A stretch of DNA of 32,158 bases from an uncultured Collinsella sp. (GTDB taxonomy: Bacteria; Actinomycetota; Coriobacteriia; Coriobacteriales; Coriobacteriaceae). How positions within the stretch are numbered: the first letter of the stretch is position 1; each line of letters begins with the position of its first letter. The notes under the pieces were generated by a model, which saw nothing but the letters and a program-made list of their open reading frames with translations, made no database searches and was not told where the DNA came from. The stretch covers positions 1-32,158 of the forward strand of contig CABUPH010000022.1 in assembly GCA_902493375.1 (NCBI GenBank), given 5' to 3'. Below, piece by piece: positions 22,673-31,966 of the stretch. Made by a program: the position numbers and the translations under genes.

Positions 22673-23595
22673 TCGGCCGTCATCTTCCTTGCCAGTTGCT
22701 TGCCCACAATGCGGGCGATTACGTTAAACAGCAGCACGCAAATCATCAGCAGCGCCGCGGTGCCCCAGACGATCTGCTGGGCCTCGGGGCTGCCTTCGCC
22801 ATAGATCTTGTAGATGTGCACGGCGAGCGACTCGCCGGGGCGGAACACGTTCCAGGCGCAGGTGGGGCTCGACAGGTTAAAGCTCAAGAAGTTCAGACGC
22901 ACCGGCGAGCTCATGCCTGAGGTAAAGAGCAGTGCCGCGGCCTCGCCAAACACACGGCCGGCCGAAAGCACGATGCCGGTCACGATAGCGGGCATGGCCT
23001 CGGGGATCAGGATGTGCAGCGTGGCCTCCCAACGGGTGAGGCCCATGGCCAGGCACGCATCGCGCTGGGCCTGCGGCACGTCCTCGAGTGCCTGCTGAAT
23101 CACGCGCACCAGGATGGGGATGTTGAACATGGTGAGCGCGACGGCGCCGGAGATGATGGAGTACTTCCAGCCCAGCTGCACCGAGAACACCAGAAAGCCG
23201 AACATGCCGACGACGATGGAGGGCAGCGAGGACAGCGTCTCGATGGCGGTGGAGGCGATGTCGCGAATGGGTCCGTTCGGCGCGTACTCAACCAGGAAGA
23301 CCGCTCCGCCCAGGCTGATGGGTACCGAGATGACCAGAGTGATCAGCAGCAGATAGAACGAGTCGAACAGCTGGTAGAGCACGCCGCCCTGGGTTCCGTT
23401 GGTGCGCGCTGGCTGCGTGAGAAATCCCGGCTGGAACAGCGTCGAGATGCCCTCGAACAGGATATAGGCCACCATGGAGATGACGATGAGCATGACGATG
23501 GCGACGATCGCCGTCAGCACACCCGTGGCGATGCGGTCCTGCTTTTGGACACGCCCGAGTCTCGCCTCGTCGATATGGATGCGCGTGCTAGCCAC
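22669..23595 (-). CDS. pstA: Phosphate ABC transporter permease PstA
   Basis: A 308-residue inner-membrane permease with about six hydrophobic segments. The first is IVAIVMLIVISMVAYILFEG near residue 30. The EAA-type loop contacting PstB is AQRDACLAMGLTRWEATLHILIPEAMP near residues 190-215. Segments GGAVFLVEYAP and LSSLPSIVVGMFGFLVF are typical PstA sequence. A GTG start at 23595 follows GGGGGCGAAGG and overlaps the pstC stop by 8 nt; pstB overlaps its stop by 4 nt. Works with PstC to form the translocation pore. Confidence 0.96.
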   Translation of the reverse strand: MASTRIHIDEARLGRVQKQDRIATGVLTAIVAIVMLIVISMVAYILFEGISTLFQPGFLTQPARTNGTQGGVLYQLFDSFYLLLITLVISVPISLGGAVFLVEYAPNGPIRDIASTAIETLSSLPSIVVGMFGFLVFSVQLGWKYSIISGAVALTMFNIPILVRVIQQALEDVPQAQRDACLAMGLTRWEATLHILIPEAMPAIVTGIVLSAGRVFGEAAALLFTSGMSSPVRLNFLSFNLSSPTCAWNVFRPGESLAVHIYKIYGEGSPEAQQIVWGTAALLMICVLLFNVIARIVGKQLARKMTAE

Positions 23596-24496
23596 GAGCC
23601 TTCGCCCCCTTGCGGCCGATAAGGTGGATGATCAGGATGAAGATGAGGCTCATGCCCATCAGCAGCAGGCCGAGTGCCCACAGAACATCGTCCTGGGCCG
23701 AGCCCTCGGCATAGACCGCCATGGACGTGGTGAGCGTGGTGGTGATGGTGGACGCCGGCGACAGCAGCGACGTCGGCATGGCCTCGATACCGCCGATAAC
23801 CATGCGCACGGCAAGCGTTTCGCCAAAGGCGCGGGTCATACCAAGGATGACCGCAGTCATGAGCGACGGCATGGCGGACTTGAGTACCACGTGCCAGATG
23901 GTCTGCCAGCGGGTGTAGCCCAGCGCGAGCGAGCCCTGGCGGTAGCTGTCGGGCACGGCGCGCAGGCCATCGACCGAAAGCGTGGTCATCGTCGGCAGGA
24001 TCATGACGGCCAACACGATGGCGCCGGGCAAGATGCCCAAGCCCGTGCTTGCGTGGAAAACGCTCTTCATGAGGCCGACGACCACGTGAAAACCGATCAG
24101 GCCAAAGACGACCGAAGGAATGCCAGTCAAAAGCTCAATAAGCGGCTGAAAGACCTTGGAACCAAACTTAGGCTGGATCTCGACTGCAAAGATGGCAGAG
24201 CCGATGGCGATGGGCAGCGCGATAAGCGTAGAGAGCACCATGACCGCAAACGAGGTGACAATCAGGGGCAGGGCGCCGGTATAGGGCAGGCCGTTTTCGG
24301 CTGTGTTGGCCAGGTCCCACTTGGCGCCGGTAAAGAACTCGACGACCGAAACGCCGTCCTTAACGAAAGCCGAGAGGCCCTTTTGGGCGACCATAAAGAT
24401 GAGCGCGGCAACGACAAGCGTCACGAGCGCTACGCACGCGCCCGTGACGCCCAGGCCCACGTTCTCAAGGTCGCGCTTTGGCAGCTGTTTTGCCAT
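23588..24496 (-). CDS. pstC: Phosphate ABC transporter permease PstC
   Basis: A 302-residue permease paralogous to PstA. A first membrane segment near residues 15-37 precedes a periplasmic stretch with FFTGAKWDLANTAENGLPYTGALPLIV, typical of PstC. The EAA loop is DSYRQGSLALGYTRWQTIWHVVLKSAMP, and GMTRAFGETLAVRMVIGG lies in the conserved core. Five further hydrophobic segments follow. GAAAGG lies before ATG 24496, 25 bp downstream of pstS, and the stop overlaps the pstA start. Gene order S-C-A-B matches standard pst operons. Confidence 0.96.
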   Translation of the reverse strand: MAKQLPKRDLENVGLGVTGACVALVTLVVAALIFMVAQKGLSAFVKDGVSVVEFFTGAKWDLANTAENGLPYTGALPLIVTSFAVMVLSTLIALPIAIGSAIFAVEIQPKFGSKVFQPLIELLTGIPSVVFGLIGFHVVVGLMKSVFHASTGLGILPGAIVLAVMILPTMTTLSVDGLRAVPDSYRQGSLALGYTRWQTIWHVVLKSAMPSLMTAVILGMTRAFGETLAVRMVIGGIEAMPTSLLSPASTITTTLTTSMAVYAEGSAQDDVLWALGLLLMGMSLIFILIIHLIGRKGAKARG

Positions 24497-24521
24497 TGCA
24501 AACCTTTCCGGGGGCGATTAC

Positions 24522-25460
24522 TTATTTAGCGGAGACCTTGCCGCTGGCGTCCTTGACGACCTTCATGGCAGAGACAGGGATAAAGCCCTGCTCCTCGACG
24601 AGCTTGCCTTGGACGTCGTCGGAGAGCATGAACTCCAGGAAGGCCTTGGTGGCCTCGTCGGCGTCCTTGGAGCAGTACATGTGCTCGGTAGCCCAGATCT
24701 TGAAGGAGTCGTCGGTGACATTCTTGCTCTTGGGCTCGACGCCCTCGACCTTGATGGCGTTGAACTTGGAGTCATCGAAGTGCGAGAAGTCGAGGTAGGA
24801 GATGGCGTTATCGGTGCTGCCCATCTGAGTCTGGACGTCGCCGGACTTGTCGAGCTCGGCGTTGCCCTTAAAGTCGACGGCCTCGTCGCCAAAGACGGCG
24901 GCCTCGAAGGTGGCGCGGGTGCCGGAGCCGGCCTTGCGGTTGAGGACGACGATGGTGGCGTCGTCGCCGCCGACCTCCTTCCAGTTGGTGATCTGGCCAG
25001 AGAAGATGCCCTTGAGCTGCTCGAGGGACAGGTCGTCGACCGTCACGTTTTTGGAGACGACGGGGCCCATGCCAACGACGGCGACCTCGTGGTCGACGAG
25101 GTTCTTGACCTGGTCGGCCTCGAGCTTGGTCTCGGCGAAGACGTCGGAGTTACCGATGGTGACGGTGCCGGCGGCGACAGCGGTCAGGCCCTTGCCCGAA
25201 CCGTTACCCGAACCGGAGACGGAGACGTCGGGGTTGGCATCCATGAACTTCTCGGCAGCAGCCTCGACGAGAGCCTGGAACGAGGAGGCACCGTCGTAGG
25301 TCACCTCGCCGGAGACGGACTCGGCAGCAGCGGCGCTACCCTTGTCGGCGGCGTTGGAAGCGCCTGCGCCACCGCAGCCAACGAGGCCGAGGCCGACGAT
25401 GCTGGCAAGACCACCAGCGAGGCCGAGGAACTGACGACGAGAATAAGCCTGATCGAGCAT
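24522..25460 (-). CDS. pstS: Phosphate-binding lipoprotein PstS, Tat-type signal
   Basis: A 312-residue phosphate-binding protein delivering phosphate to PstCA. The N-terminus YSRRQFLGLAGGLASIVG is a twin-arginine signal (S-R-R-x-F-L), followed by the lipobox LVGC with the lipidated Cys near residue 30, so it is probably exported folded and then anchored outside. Mature features: SSFQALVEAAAEKFM, GSGNGSGKGL, and the anion-binding segment VVLNRKAGSGTRATFE. The C-terminal FLEFMLSDDVQGKLVEEQGFIPV is typical of PstS. GAAAGGAAGATC precedes ATG 25460; an upstream in-frame ATG is less likely because it would shift the signal. It begins the pst operon; I see no clear Pho box in the 200 bp upstream. 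Confidence 0.96.
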   Translation of the reverse strand: MLDQAYSRRQFLGLAGGLASIVGLGLVGCGGAGASNAADKGSAAAAESVSGEVTYDGASSFQALVEAAAEKFMDANPDVSVSGSGNGSGKGLTAVAAGTVTIGNSDVFAETKLEADQVKNLVDHEVAVVGMGPVVSKNVTVDDLSLEQLKGIFSGQITNWKEVGGDDATIVVLNRKAGSGTRATFEAAVFGDEAVDFKGNAELDKSGDVQTQMGSTDNAISYLDFSHFDDSKFNAIKVEGVEPKSKNVTDDSFKIWATEHMYCSKDADEATKAFLEFMLSDDVQGKLVEEQGFIPVSAMKVVKDASGKVSAK

Positions 25461-25663
25461 GATCTTCCTTTCATACATGCGACTCGCGGGCACCCTGCCC
25501 GCTTTGCTGTTTGGAAAGATACGGCCCCGATCGGGCGACGGCCGCGTTATCTGCGGTTTCTTACGGTCATTTGATAGACCCTTACCGCAAGCGCAGCACG
25601 GCCTTTACAAACGAATAACAATCCAGCGCCGAACATGGCGCACCTTTTACACCAATAAAAACA

Positions 25664-25732
25664 AAGTTGCGGTGAAATAGTTCCTGCTTGGCTATCAAAT
25701 GGCCCATTCTAGGAACTATTCCACCGCAACTT
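25664..25732. repeat. Dispersed TTGCGGTGAAATAG palindrome, full copy
   Basis: 22-bp arms (25664-25685 and 25711-25732, one mismatch) enclose a 25-nt loop. On the minus strand TTTGTTTTTATT follows, so this copy could also terminate the peptidase transcript that ends at 25754. A close relative is at 28941-29003. Confidence 0.9.
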
Positions 25733-25753
25733 AGATTGGGAAACCGCGAAACC

Positions 25754-27190
25754 TTAAAGCTCTAATTCATTCAAACGGAGGATCGCAACAATATAGATCT
25801 TGAGCGCCTGCTTGAGCTGTTCCTCGTTGGCGCACTCGTTGGGACCGTGCATCTGGCCGCCCCACTCGGGCAGCTCCAGGCCGGTCTCCTCGGGGCCAAA
25901 CGAGACGGCGCGGGCAAAGTTGCGCGCGTACGTGCCGCCGCCCATAGCAAAGGGCTCAGCATGCTTGCCCGTAAACTCGTTATAGGTATCAATAAGCGCC
26001 TTCACGGCCGGATCATCGGCAGAGACCGAGAATGGCACCTTCGCATGGCCCACGCGACACGTCACGCCAAAGCGCCCCACGAGCGGCTCGAGCTGCTCGC
26101 GGATGGTATCAGCGCTCGTACTGTCGGGAAAACGCACGTCGATGACCTGCTCGATATGGCCATCCGCCACACGGATGACGCCGGGGTTGCAGGTGAGCGG
26201 ACCAAACGCCGGGCTCGTCGCATCGATACCCAGGCCGCGGCCATAGGCATCCGCATGCACAAAGGCCAAGAACTTGACGAACTCGTGCTCGGCAGGCGTC
26301 AGCAGGCGCTCGTCGCGTGCACCAAACGCGTCCTCGGCCTCGCGCAGATACGACACGATCAGGCCGACGGCGTTGATGGTGCCCTCAGGCATCGAAGCGT
26401 GGCCGCCAATACCGTGGGCGAAAATCTGCGCATGCCCGTTATCGAGCGTCGTGATCTCCAGGCGGTCGGCGTTCTCGACCGGCGCCGGCAGCTCATCGGC
26501 GGCAATCGCGAGCTCGCAGATGGACTGCGACGGAATGGCATTGCTCGCCTCGGCGCCGCTCCACGACACGATGCGCCCGCCGTCGATCTTGGAGCTAACA
26601 AACGTCGCTCCAAACTGGCCCTTCTCGGCATTGCAGACCGGGAACTCGGCATCGGGCGTAAACAGAAAGTCGGGGTTCGCGTGGTTCTCCAGATAATGGT
26701 GAACGTCGGACATGCCCACTTCCTCATCGCAGCCCAGCAGCGCGCGGAAGGTGTAGCGCGGAACAATGCCGTGCTTGAGCAGGTACGCGCCGGCATAAAG
26801 CGACAGCACTGCCGGGCCCTTGTCGTCGATCACGCCGCGACCGAGCAACCAGCCCTCGCGACGCCCCATCGCGAACGGATCGGTGTTCCAGCCAGGGCCG
26901 GCGGGAACCACGTCCACGTGGCAGATAGTCGCGAGCTGCTTGTCGCCGCGGCCCGGGATATCGGCGATTCCCACATAGCCCTCGTCGTCGCTCGTCTGAT
27001 AGCCGAGCTTCTGCGCGATGCCGAGCGCGCAATCGAGCGCGTCACGGACCGGGCGGCCAAACGGCGCGCCGGGCTCCGCATCGGCAGAAACTGCCACGGA
27101 AGGATAACTCACCAGCTGCTCGATATCAGCGACGACATCCTCCCAGACCTCGTCGACATACTCAGCGACGCTCTGCTCCACCTGATTCAT
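25754..27190 (-). CDS. M20-family dipeptidase, PepV/Sapep-like
   Basis: A 478-residue M20 metallopeptidase of the PepV/Sapep branch, cytosolic Mn or Zn enzymes that cleave dipeptides. Motifs: HVDVVPAGPGW, the LGRGVIDDKGPA bridging Asp, CDEEVGMSD with the catalytic Glu, DAEFPVCNAEKG for the second metal, and the late GGGTYARNFARAVSFGPE plus MHGPNECANEE segments. An insertion between residues about 180 and 380 is the expected lid domain (GGHASMPEGTINA is the M20 dimerisation His). AAGGAGG precedes ATG 27190. It follows a HAD gene by 55 bp, probably as an operon, and is not paralogous in detail to the other M20 gene at 5578. Confidence 0.92.
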   Translation of the reverse strand: MNQVEQSVAEYVDEVWEDVVADIEQLVSYPSVAVSADAEPGAPFGRPVRDALDCALGIAQKLGYQTSDDEGYVGIADIPGRGDKQLATICHVDVVPAGPGWNTDPFAMGRREGWLLGRGVIDDKGPAVLSLYAGAYLLKHGIVPRYTFRALLGCDEEVGMSDVHHYLENHANPDFLFTPDAEFPVCNAEKGQFGATFVSSKIDGGRIVSWSGAEASNAIPSQSICELAIAADELPAPVENADRLEITTLDNGHAQIFAHGIGGHASMPEGTINAVGLIVSYLREAEDAFGARDERLLTPAEHEFVKFLAFVHADAYGRGLGIDATSPAFGPLTCNPGVIRVADGHIEQVIDVRFPDSTSADTIREQLEPLVGRFGVTCRVGHAKVPFSVSADDPAVKALIDTYNEFTGKHAEPFAMGGGTYARNFARAVSFGPEETGLELPEWGGQMHGPNECANEEQLKQALKIYIVAILRLNELEL

Positions 27191-27245
27191 GGACGACCTC
27201 CTTACCAATGAGCGACGGGTACGCCCGCCCCTCACATTATGTCTA

Positions 27246-27908
27246 TTAGATAGCGAAAAGTTTAGCAAGCTCGGCCACCGAGTGCACCACCGCATCGGCG
27301 CCCGCGGCCTCGTGCTCCCCCGGCGCTGCCGCGCCCGAATAGATGCCGATGCACGGCACGCCCATCGCGTGCGCGCCCTCCACATCGTTAAAGCGATCGC
27401 CGATCATCACGGCATCGTCGGCCGTCGCGCCGAGCGCCGCCAGGGCATCGCGAACCGAATCGGCCTTGGTCTCGCGTCCCTGCGGCGGATTCATGCCAAT
27501 CACCGCCTCAAACTGCGAAAGCCCCAGCTCGCCCACCATGTCAATGCACTTTGCCTCCATGCGTGACGTCGCCACGGCCAAGCGCTTGCCCTGGGCGACC
27601 AACCCATCCAGCAGCTCGGGGATCCCGTCGAACACGGGATACTCCTCCGGTCCCAGCTCATCAAAAAAGGCACGGTACTCGTCGGCCACCACAAGCGACT
27701 CCTCGCGGGAGAAGCCGTAAAAGTCGTGGAAGCTCTTCCACAGCGGAGGCCCGATCATGCGGCGCAGGTCACCCATCTGCGCCTCCGAAAACCCGCGCGC
27801 GGCCAACGTCTTGCGCGTCGAGGTCATCACCGCCCGACCCGTATCGGCCACCGTGCCGTCAAAATCGAACAACACAATCGGCCGCTCGCATAGCTGTAAT
27901 GCCGCCAT
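27246..27908 (-). CDS. HAD hydrolase, phosphoglycolate phosphatase-like
   Basis: A 220-residue HAD-IA phosphatase. Motif I is LFDFDGTVADTGRAV, motif II is the AVATSRMEAK segment, motif III Lys is in REKKADS-like REtKADSVRDAL, and motif IV is MIGDRFNDVEGAHAMGVP. The C1 helical cap (FSEAQMGDLRRMIGPPLWKSF) follows motif I. It resembles Gph-type phosphoglycolate phosphatases and 5'-nucleotidases; substrate unproved. Two in-frame ATGs are possible: 27914 or 27908. I prefer 27908 because GAGGG lies 6 nt upstream of it. It is divergent from the DegV gene and precedes the dipeptidase gene. Confidence 0.9.
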   Translation of the reverse strand: MAALQLCERPIVLFDFDGTVADTGRAVMTSTRKTLAARGFSEAQMGDLRRMIGPPLWKSFHDFYGFSREESLVVADEYRAFFDELGPEEYPVFDGIPELLDGLVAQGKRLAVATSRMEAKCIDMVGELGLSQFEAVIGMNPPQGRETKADSVRDALAALGATADDAVMIGDRFNDVEGAHAMGVPCIGIYSGAAAPGEHEAAGADAVVHSVAELAKLFAI

Positions 27909-28002
27909 CGGCATCCCTCTTCCCCAGTTGATGATTTCCACACCGTCACTTCAAACTGTTGACTATTCAACAATTGAACCTAGCAATGTAGAGCAACTCC
28001 AC

Positions 28003-28008
28003 TATACT
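28003..28008 (+). promoter_or_regulatory. Candidate -10 of the DegV gene
   Basis: TATACT about 57 nt before ATG 28065. No good -35 is visible at the right distance; a GGCGC/GCGCC hairpin lies in the leader between it and the ribosome site. Confidence 0.3.
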
Positions 28009-28064
28009 TGTCGCACTTTGCTCTCAGAAGGCGGCGCGCAAGCGCCCCAACGAAAGGTGCAATT

Positions 28065-28925
28065 ATGTCTTTTGCCATCATAACCGACTCCACGTCGGAC
28101 ATCTCCCCCGCCCGCGCTCAAGAGCTCGGCATTTACGTGATTCCGCTGCATGTGATTATCGAGGGCGAGGACCTGCTCGACCAGGTACAGATTACCGCCC
28201 AGGAGTACGTCGCGCGCATGGCCGGCTCCGAGCAGCTGCCGCACACCTCGCAGCCGAGTGCCGGCGAGTTCAAGGCGCTCTTTGACCGCGTACGCGCCGA
28301 CGGCCACGATAGCGCCATCTTTATCTCGCTGTGCAGCGAGTGGTCCGCCTGCTATGCCAACGCCAGCCTGACGGCCGAAACTCACGAACTCGACGTGCGC
28401 TGCATCGACTCGCGCACCGGCTCGGGCGCCGAGGGCCTGCTGGTGGAGTACGCGCTGGCCATGCGCGAAGACGGCCGCAACTTGGACGAGACCGAGGCGC
28501 AGATCCGCGCGACGCTGCCCGACGCACACCTGTTGCTGATTCCCCGCACGCTCGAGAACCTCGTCAAGAACGGCCGCGCGCCCAAGCTCGCCGGCCAGCT
28601 CACGCAGATGCTCAACATTCGCCTGGCCGTTTCGCCGGAGTGGCAGTCGGGCGAGATCAAGGCCATCAAGAAGGGTCGCGGCGCCAAGCGCATCGTCGCC
28701 AACACCATGGCAGATTGCCTCGCGTTTTTGGACGAGCACCCGGGCTCAAGCGTGCGTGTGCTCACGACTGGCGCCGCCGAGGAGCAGGAGCTTGTCAACG
28801 AGGCACTCGCGGGCCAGGATTACGTAGACGCCGGTACCGGCCCCATCGGCTGCACCATCGCCACCCACGTAGGCGTCGACGCCATCGCCATTAGCTACTG
28901 CCCCCGCTACCAACCCATCCACTAG
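28065..28925 (+). CDS. DegV-family fatty-acid-binding protein
   Basis: A 286-residue DegV protein of the FakB type, which holds a fatty acid for a FakA kinase. The N-terminus FAIITDSTSDISPARAQELGIYVIPLHV is a hallmark; TSQPSAGEF and LCSEWSACYANA follow, the Ser-containing lipid-headgroup regions. The late GPIGCTIATHVGVDAIAISY matches the family's GPVIG.H.GPG..g.. segment in modified form: the usual H-x-GPG is replaced by THVGVDA. GAAAGGTGC precedes ATG 28065. No fakA lies in the window. Confidence 0.93.
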   Translation: MSFAIITDSTSDISPARAQELGIYVIPLHVIIEGEDLLDQVQITAQEYVARMAGSEQLPHTSQPSAGEFKALFDRVRADGHDSAIFISLCSEWSACYANASLTAETHELDVRCIDSRTGSGAEGLLVEYALAMREDGRNLDETEAQIRATLPDAHLLLIPRTLENLVKNGRAPKLAGQLTQMLNIRLAVSPEWQSGEIKAIKKGRGAKRIVANTMADCLAFLDEHPGSSVRVLTTGAAEEQELVNEALAGQDYVDAGTGPIGCTIATHVGVDAIAISYCPRYQPIH

Positions 28926-28940
28926 GGGCACCTTTACCAC

Positions 28941-29003
28941 TTGCGGTGAAATAGGGACTGTTTTTGGCTCTTCAGCCGCCAATCAATCCCTATTCCACCG
29001 CAA
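28941..29003. repeat. Dispersed TTGCGGTGAAATAG palindrome, full copy
   Basis: 20-bp arms (28941-28960 and 28984-29003) carry two mismatches, both able to form G-T pairs in RNA. The loop is 23 nt. It lies between the convergent DegV and toxin genes and may end both transcripts. Nearly the same arms occur at 25664. Confidence 0.9.
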
Positions 29004-29018
29004 CTTGGAAATCGGCGA

Positions 29019-29327
29019 TCAGCCCAGCGGACCCTGAAACAGCTCCTGATGAGTGCCCATTCTCACCAGCCTAATCACTGGGTTAGTCTTATGGAGAAGA
29101 TAAAGAACGACCACATCGACCAAGCCATCGGATAGGTGGAAATCGATGTGGCCGTTGTAGTTTCCGCCCGGGTTTGAGAGCTCGTGGGCGCCATACTCCG
29201 CCGGAAGTGACCCATGAGCCACAAGCTCTGCAACCGCCGCTTTAAACTCACTTTTTAGCTGCGGATGCATGCGCATCGTTCGTTTGTAGTCCACCTTAAA
29301 TTGAGCCTCGACTTTAATCTCGAACAT
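29019..29327 (-). CDS. YafQ-type mRNA interferase toxin
   Basis: A 102-residue RelE/ParE-fold toxin of the YafQ branch, which cuts ribosome-bound mRNA. Features: the FEIKVEAQFKVDYKRTMRMHPQLK helix, the LSNPGGNYNGHIDFHLSDGLVDVVVLYLL strands, and the typical end RLVRMGTHQELF. Conserved YafQ catalytic-type His residues appear at HIDFH and near the C-terminus (THQELF). It starts 2 bp after the antitoxin stop, so translation is coupled. Intact and probably active. The symbol is left empty because the exact subfamily is not certain. Confidence 0.92.
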   Translation of the reverse strand: MFEIKVEAQFKVDYKRTMRMHPQLKSEFKAAVAELVAHGSLPAEYGAHELSNPGGNYNGHIDFHLSDGLVDVVVLYLLHKTNPVIRLVRMGTHQELFQGPLG

Positions 29328-29329
29328 CG

Positions 29330-29629
29330 CTATTCCTCATCGAGGAATGACATAAGCTCATCAGCGTTATTGAATGACAGGCTATCGTCCGGCAAAATCC
29401 CCAACTCATGAGCCTCGGCGATCACCATGGCACGCCTCGTCGCCTCGTTGGGCACCTCCGCCCTTCCTACAATCTCAAAAGGAATCTTTCGCTGATTTAC
29501 CAGCTGCCGAACGGCAAGATTGAGATAGGAATTGAGGCTGAGGCCGACCGAATCCAAGAACTCAGTCGCCTGCTCCTTGAGCCCCTCTTCGATTCGAACC
29601 GTCGTAGGCTTAACTGTTGCTGTAGACAT
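29330..29629 (-). CDS. RelB/DinJ-family antitoxin
   Basis: A 99-residue antitoxin. The N-terminal ribbon-helix-helix is KPTTVRIEEGLKEQATEFLDSVGLSLNSYLNLAVRQLV, which binds operator DNA as a dimer; the C-terminal part (SFNNADELMSFLDEE) wraps the toxin. PFEIVG is the typical joint. It has GAGGAGG before ATG 29629. The toxin gene follows directly. A perfect palindrome at 29677-29712 lies upstream and is a candidate operator. The pair is AT-richer than neighbours and probably mobile. Confidence 0.93.
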   Translation of the reverse strand: MSTATVKPTTVRIEEGLKEQATEFLDSVGLSLNSYLNLAVRQLVNQRKIPFEIVGRAEVPNEATRRAMVIAEAHELGILPDDSLSFNNADELMSFLDEE

Positions 29630-29676
29630 TTGCGACCTCCTCGCCCTCGTCTTTTACACCAGTATACCCAATATAA

Positions 29677-29712
29677 ATGGCAATCTGATGTTAAATAACA
29701 TCAGATTGCCAT
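29677..29712. promoter_or_regulatory. Perfect 36-bp palindrome before the toxin-antitoxin pair
   Basis: 17-bp arms (29677-29693 and 29696-29712, ATGGCAATCTGATGTTA) around a 2-nt centre, 48 bp before the antitoxin ATG. TATACT lies just downstream (29671-29676, minus strand). It may be the antitoxin operator, the LOG gene terminator, or both. Confidence 0.75.
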
Positions 29713-29742
29713 GCGTATTCATGTCGCGTGGGCACGATTGAT

Positions 29743-30501
29743 CTACATCAGCCCGCTCAGGGCAATGTCGACGGCCTCGTTGAGGTCGTCGGTGATGTGT
29801 ACGAGCTCGGGATCGAGCGGGCTGATCATACCGGCATCCATCACCGGGCCGTTGAGCCAGTCGAACAGGCCCTGCCAGTACTCGGTACCCACCAGCACAA
29901 GCGGCATGCGCTTGACCTTGTGCGTCTGCACCAGCGTGAGCACCTCGAACATCTCGTCGAGCGTGCCAAAACCGCCGGGAAACACGATAGCACCCGAGCT
30001 GTATTTGACGAACATGGTCTTGCGCACAAAGAAGTAACGGAAGTCCATGCCGAGGTTCACGTATTTATTGAGCCCATGCTCGTGCGGCAACTCAATGCCC
30101 AGGCCAACTGACTTGCCGTTGACACTCGCCGCTCCCCTGTTGGCCGCTTCCATGATGCCGGGGCCGCCACCGGTGATGACCGCCACGCCACGTTGCGCAA
30201 TCTTGCGACCGACCGCGCGTGCCGCCTTGTAGAGCGGATCGGTCTTGGGCGTGCGGGCGCTGCCGAAGATGGTCACCGCGGGCCCGAGCTCGGCAAGCGC
30301 GCCAAAGCCGTCGACAAACTCTGCCTGAATGCGCAGCACGCGCCAGGGGTCGGCATGCAGCCAGTCGGTCGACTCCTCGGGCGCCAGCAGGTTGGCGTAG
30401 GTGTTGTCCTTAGGAATCATGGGGCCGCGCATGAACACGGGGCCGCGGCGGTACGTCTCGTCGTAGGCAGGCTCGCCCTCGACATTCTCGTTCTTAATCA
30501 T
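29743..30501 (-). CDS. LOG-family protein (TIGR00730-type nucleotide phosphoribohydrolase)
   Basis: A 252-residue Rossmann-fold protein of the LOG family, which cleaves nucleoside 5'-monophosphates to base and ribose 5-phosphate. The signature GGGPGIMEAANRGA and PGGFGTLDEMFE motifs are present, with the substrate Arg and catalytic Glu within PGGFGTLDE. The N-terminal 60 residues (KNENVEGEPAYDETYRRGPV) are a family-typical extension seen in longer actinobacterial members. GATAGGAG precedes ATG 30501; upstream in-frame codons run through the terminator region and are not used. The physiological substrate (AMP or other) is unknown. Confidence 0.93.
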   Translation of the reverse strand: MIKNENVEGEPAYDETYRRGPVFMRGPMIPKDNTYANLLAPEESTDWLHADPWRVLRIQAEFVDGFGALAELGPAVTIFGSARTPKTDPLYKAARAVGRKIAQRGVAVITGGGPGIMEAANRGAASVNGKSVGLGIELPHEHGLNKYVNLGMDFRYFFVRKTMFVKYSSGAIVFPGGFGTLDEMFEVLTLVQTHKVKRMPLVLVGTEYWQGLFDWLNGPVMDAGMISPLDPELVHITDDLNEAVDIALSGLM

Positions 30502-30517
30502 GGGTACTCCTATCGAG

Positions 30518-30565
30518 AAAAAGAAAAACGGGCGGGGTCGACGCCATGCGCCAAACACCCGCCCG
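30518..30565 (-). terminator. Terminator downstream of tgt
   Basis: CGGGCGGG (30558-30565 on the minus strand) pairs with CCCGCCCG (30529-30536), followed by TTTTTCTTTTTC. It lies only 17 nt before the LOG start, so any LOG promoter must overlap or precede it. Confidence 0.85.
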
Positions 30566-30714
30566 AACATCAACCATTCGGTATGGTACCCACGATGCAT
30601 CAAGTGCTTGCAAGCTATCGGTCAGCGGTCGCGCAGACCGTGTTAGCGAACGCGATGACCGGCCAGCGCTCGCCCCTTGCCGTTGCCAGCGCTCTGCAAG
30701 CGCCCGCGCCGCTC

Positions 30715-31854
<1,140 letters not shown>

Positions 31855-31891
31855 AAACTGGAACTCCTTGGTTGCGGTTCATACGCAAACC

Positions 31892-31897
31892 ATTATA
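31892..31897 (-). promoter_or_regulatory. -10 element of tgt
   Basis: TATAAT on the minus strand, 38 nt before the tgt ATG. No clear -35 is visible at 16-18 bp. Confidence 0.55.
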
Positions 31898-31966
31898 CGG
31901 GCAACCCACAAAGAGCACCGACTCGACAGAAACTAGTGCATTAGGATCAGGTTCCCGAGCCGGTCG

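Noticed and set aside
25847..27211. Long plus-strand open frame opposite the PepV-like dipeptidase
   Set aside because: Antisense of a gene with intact M20 motifs; no ribosome site or domain signature.
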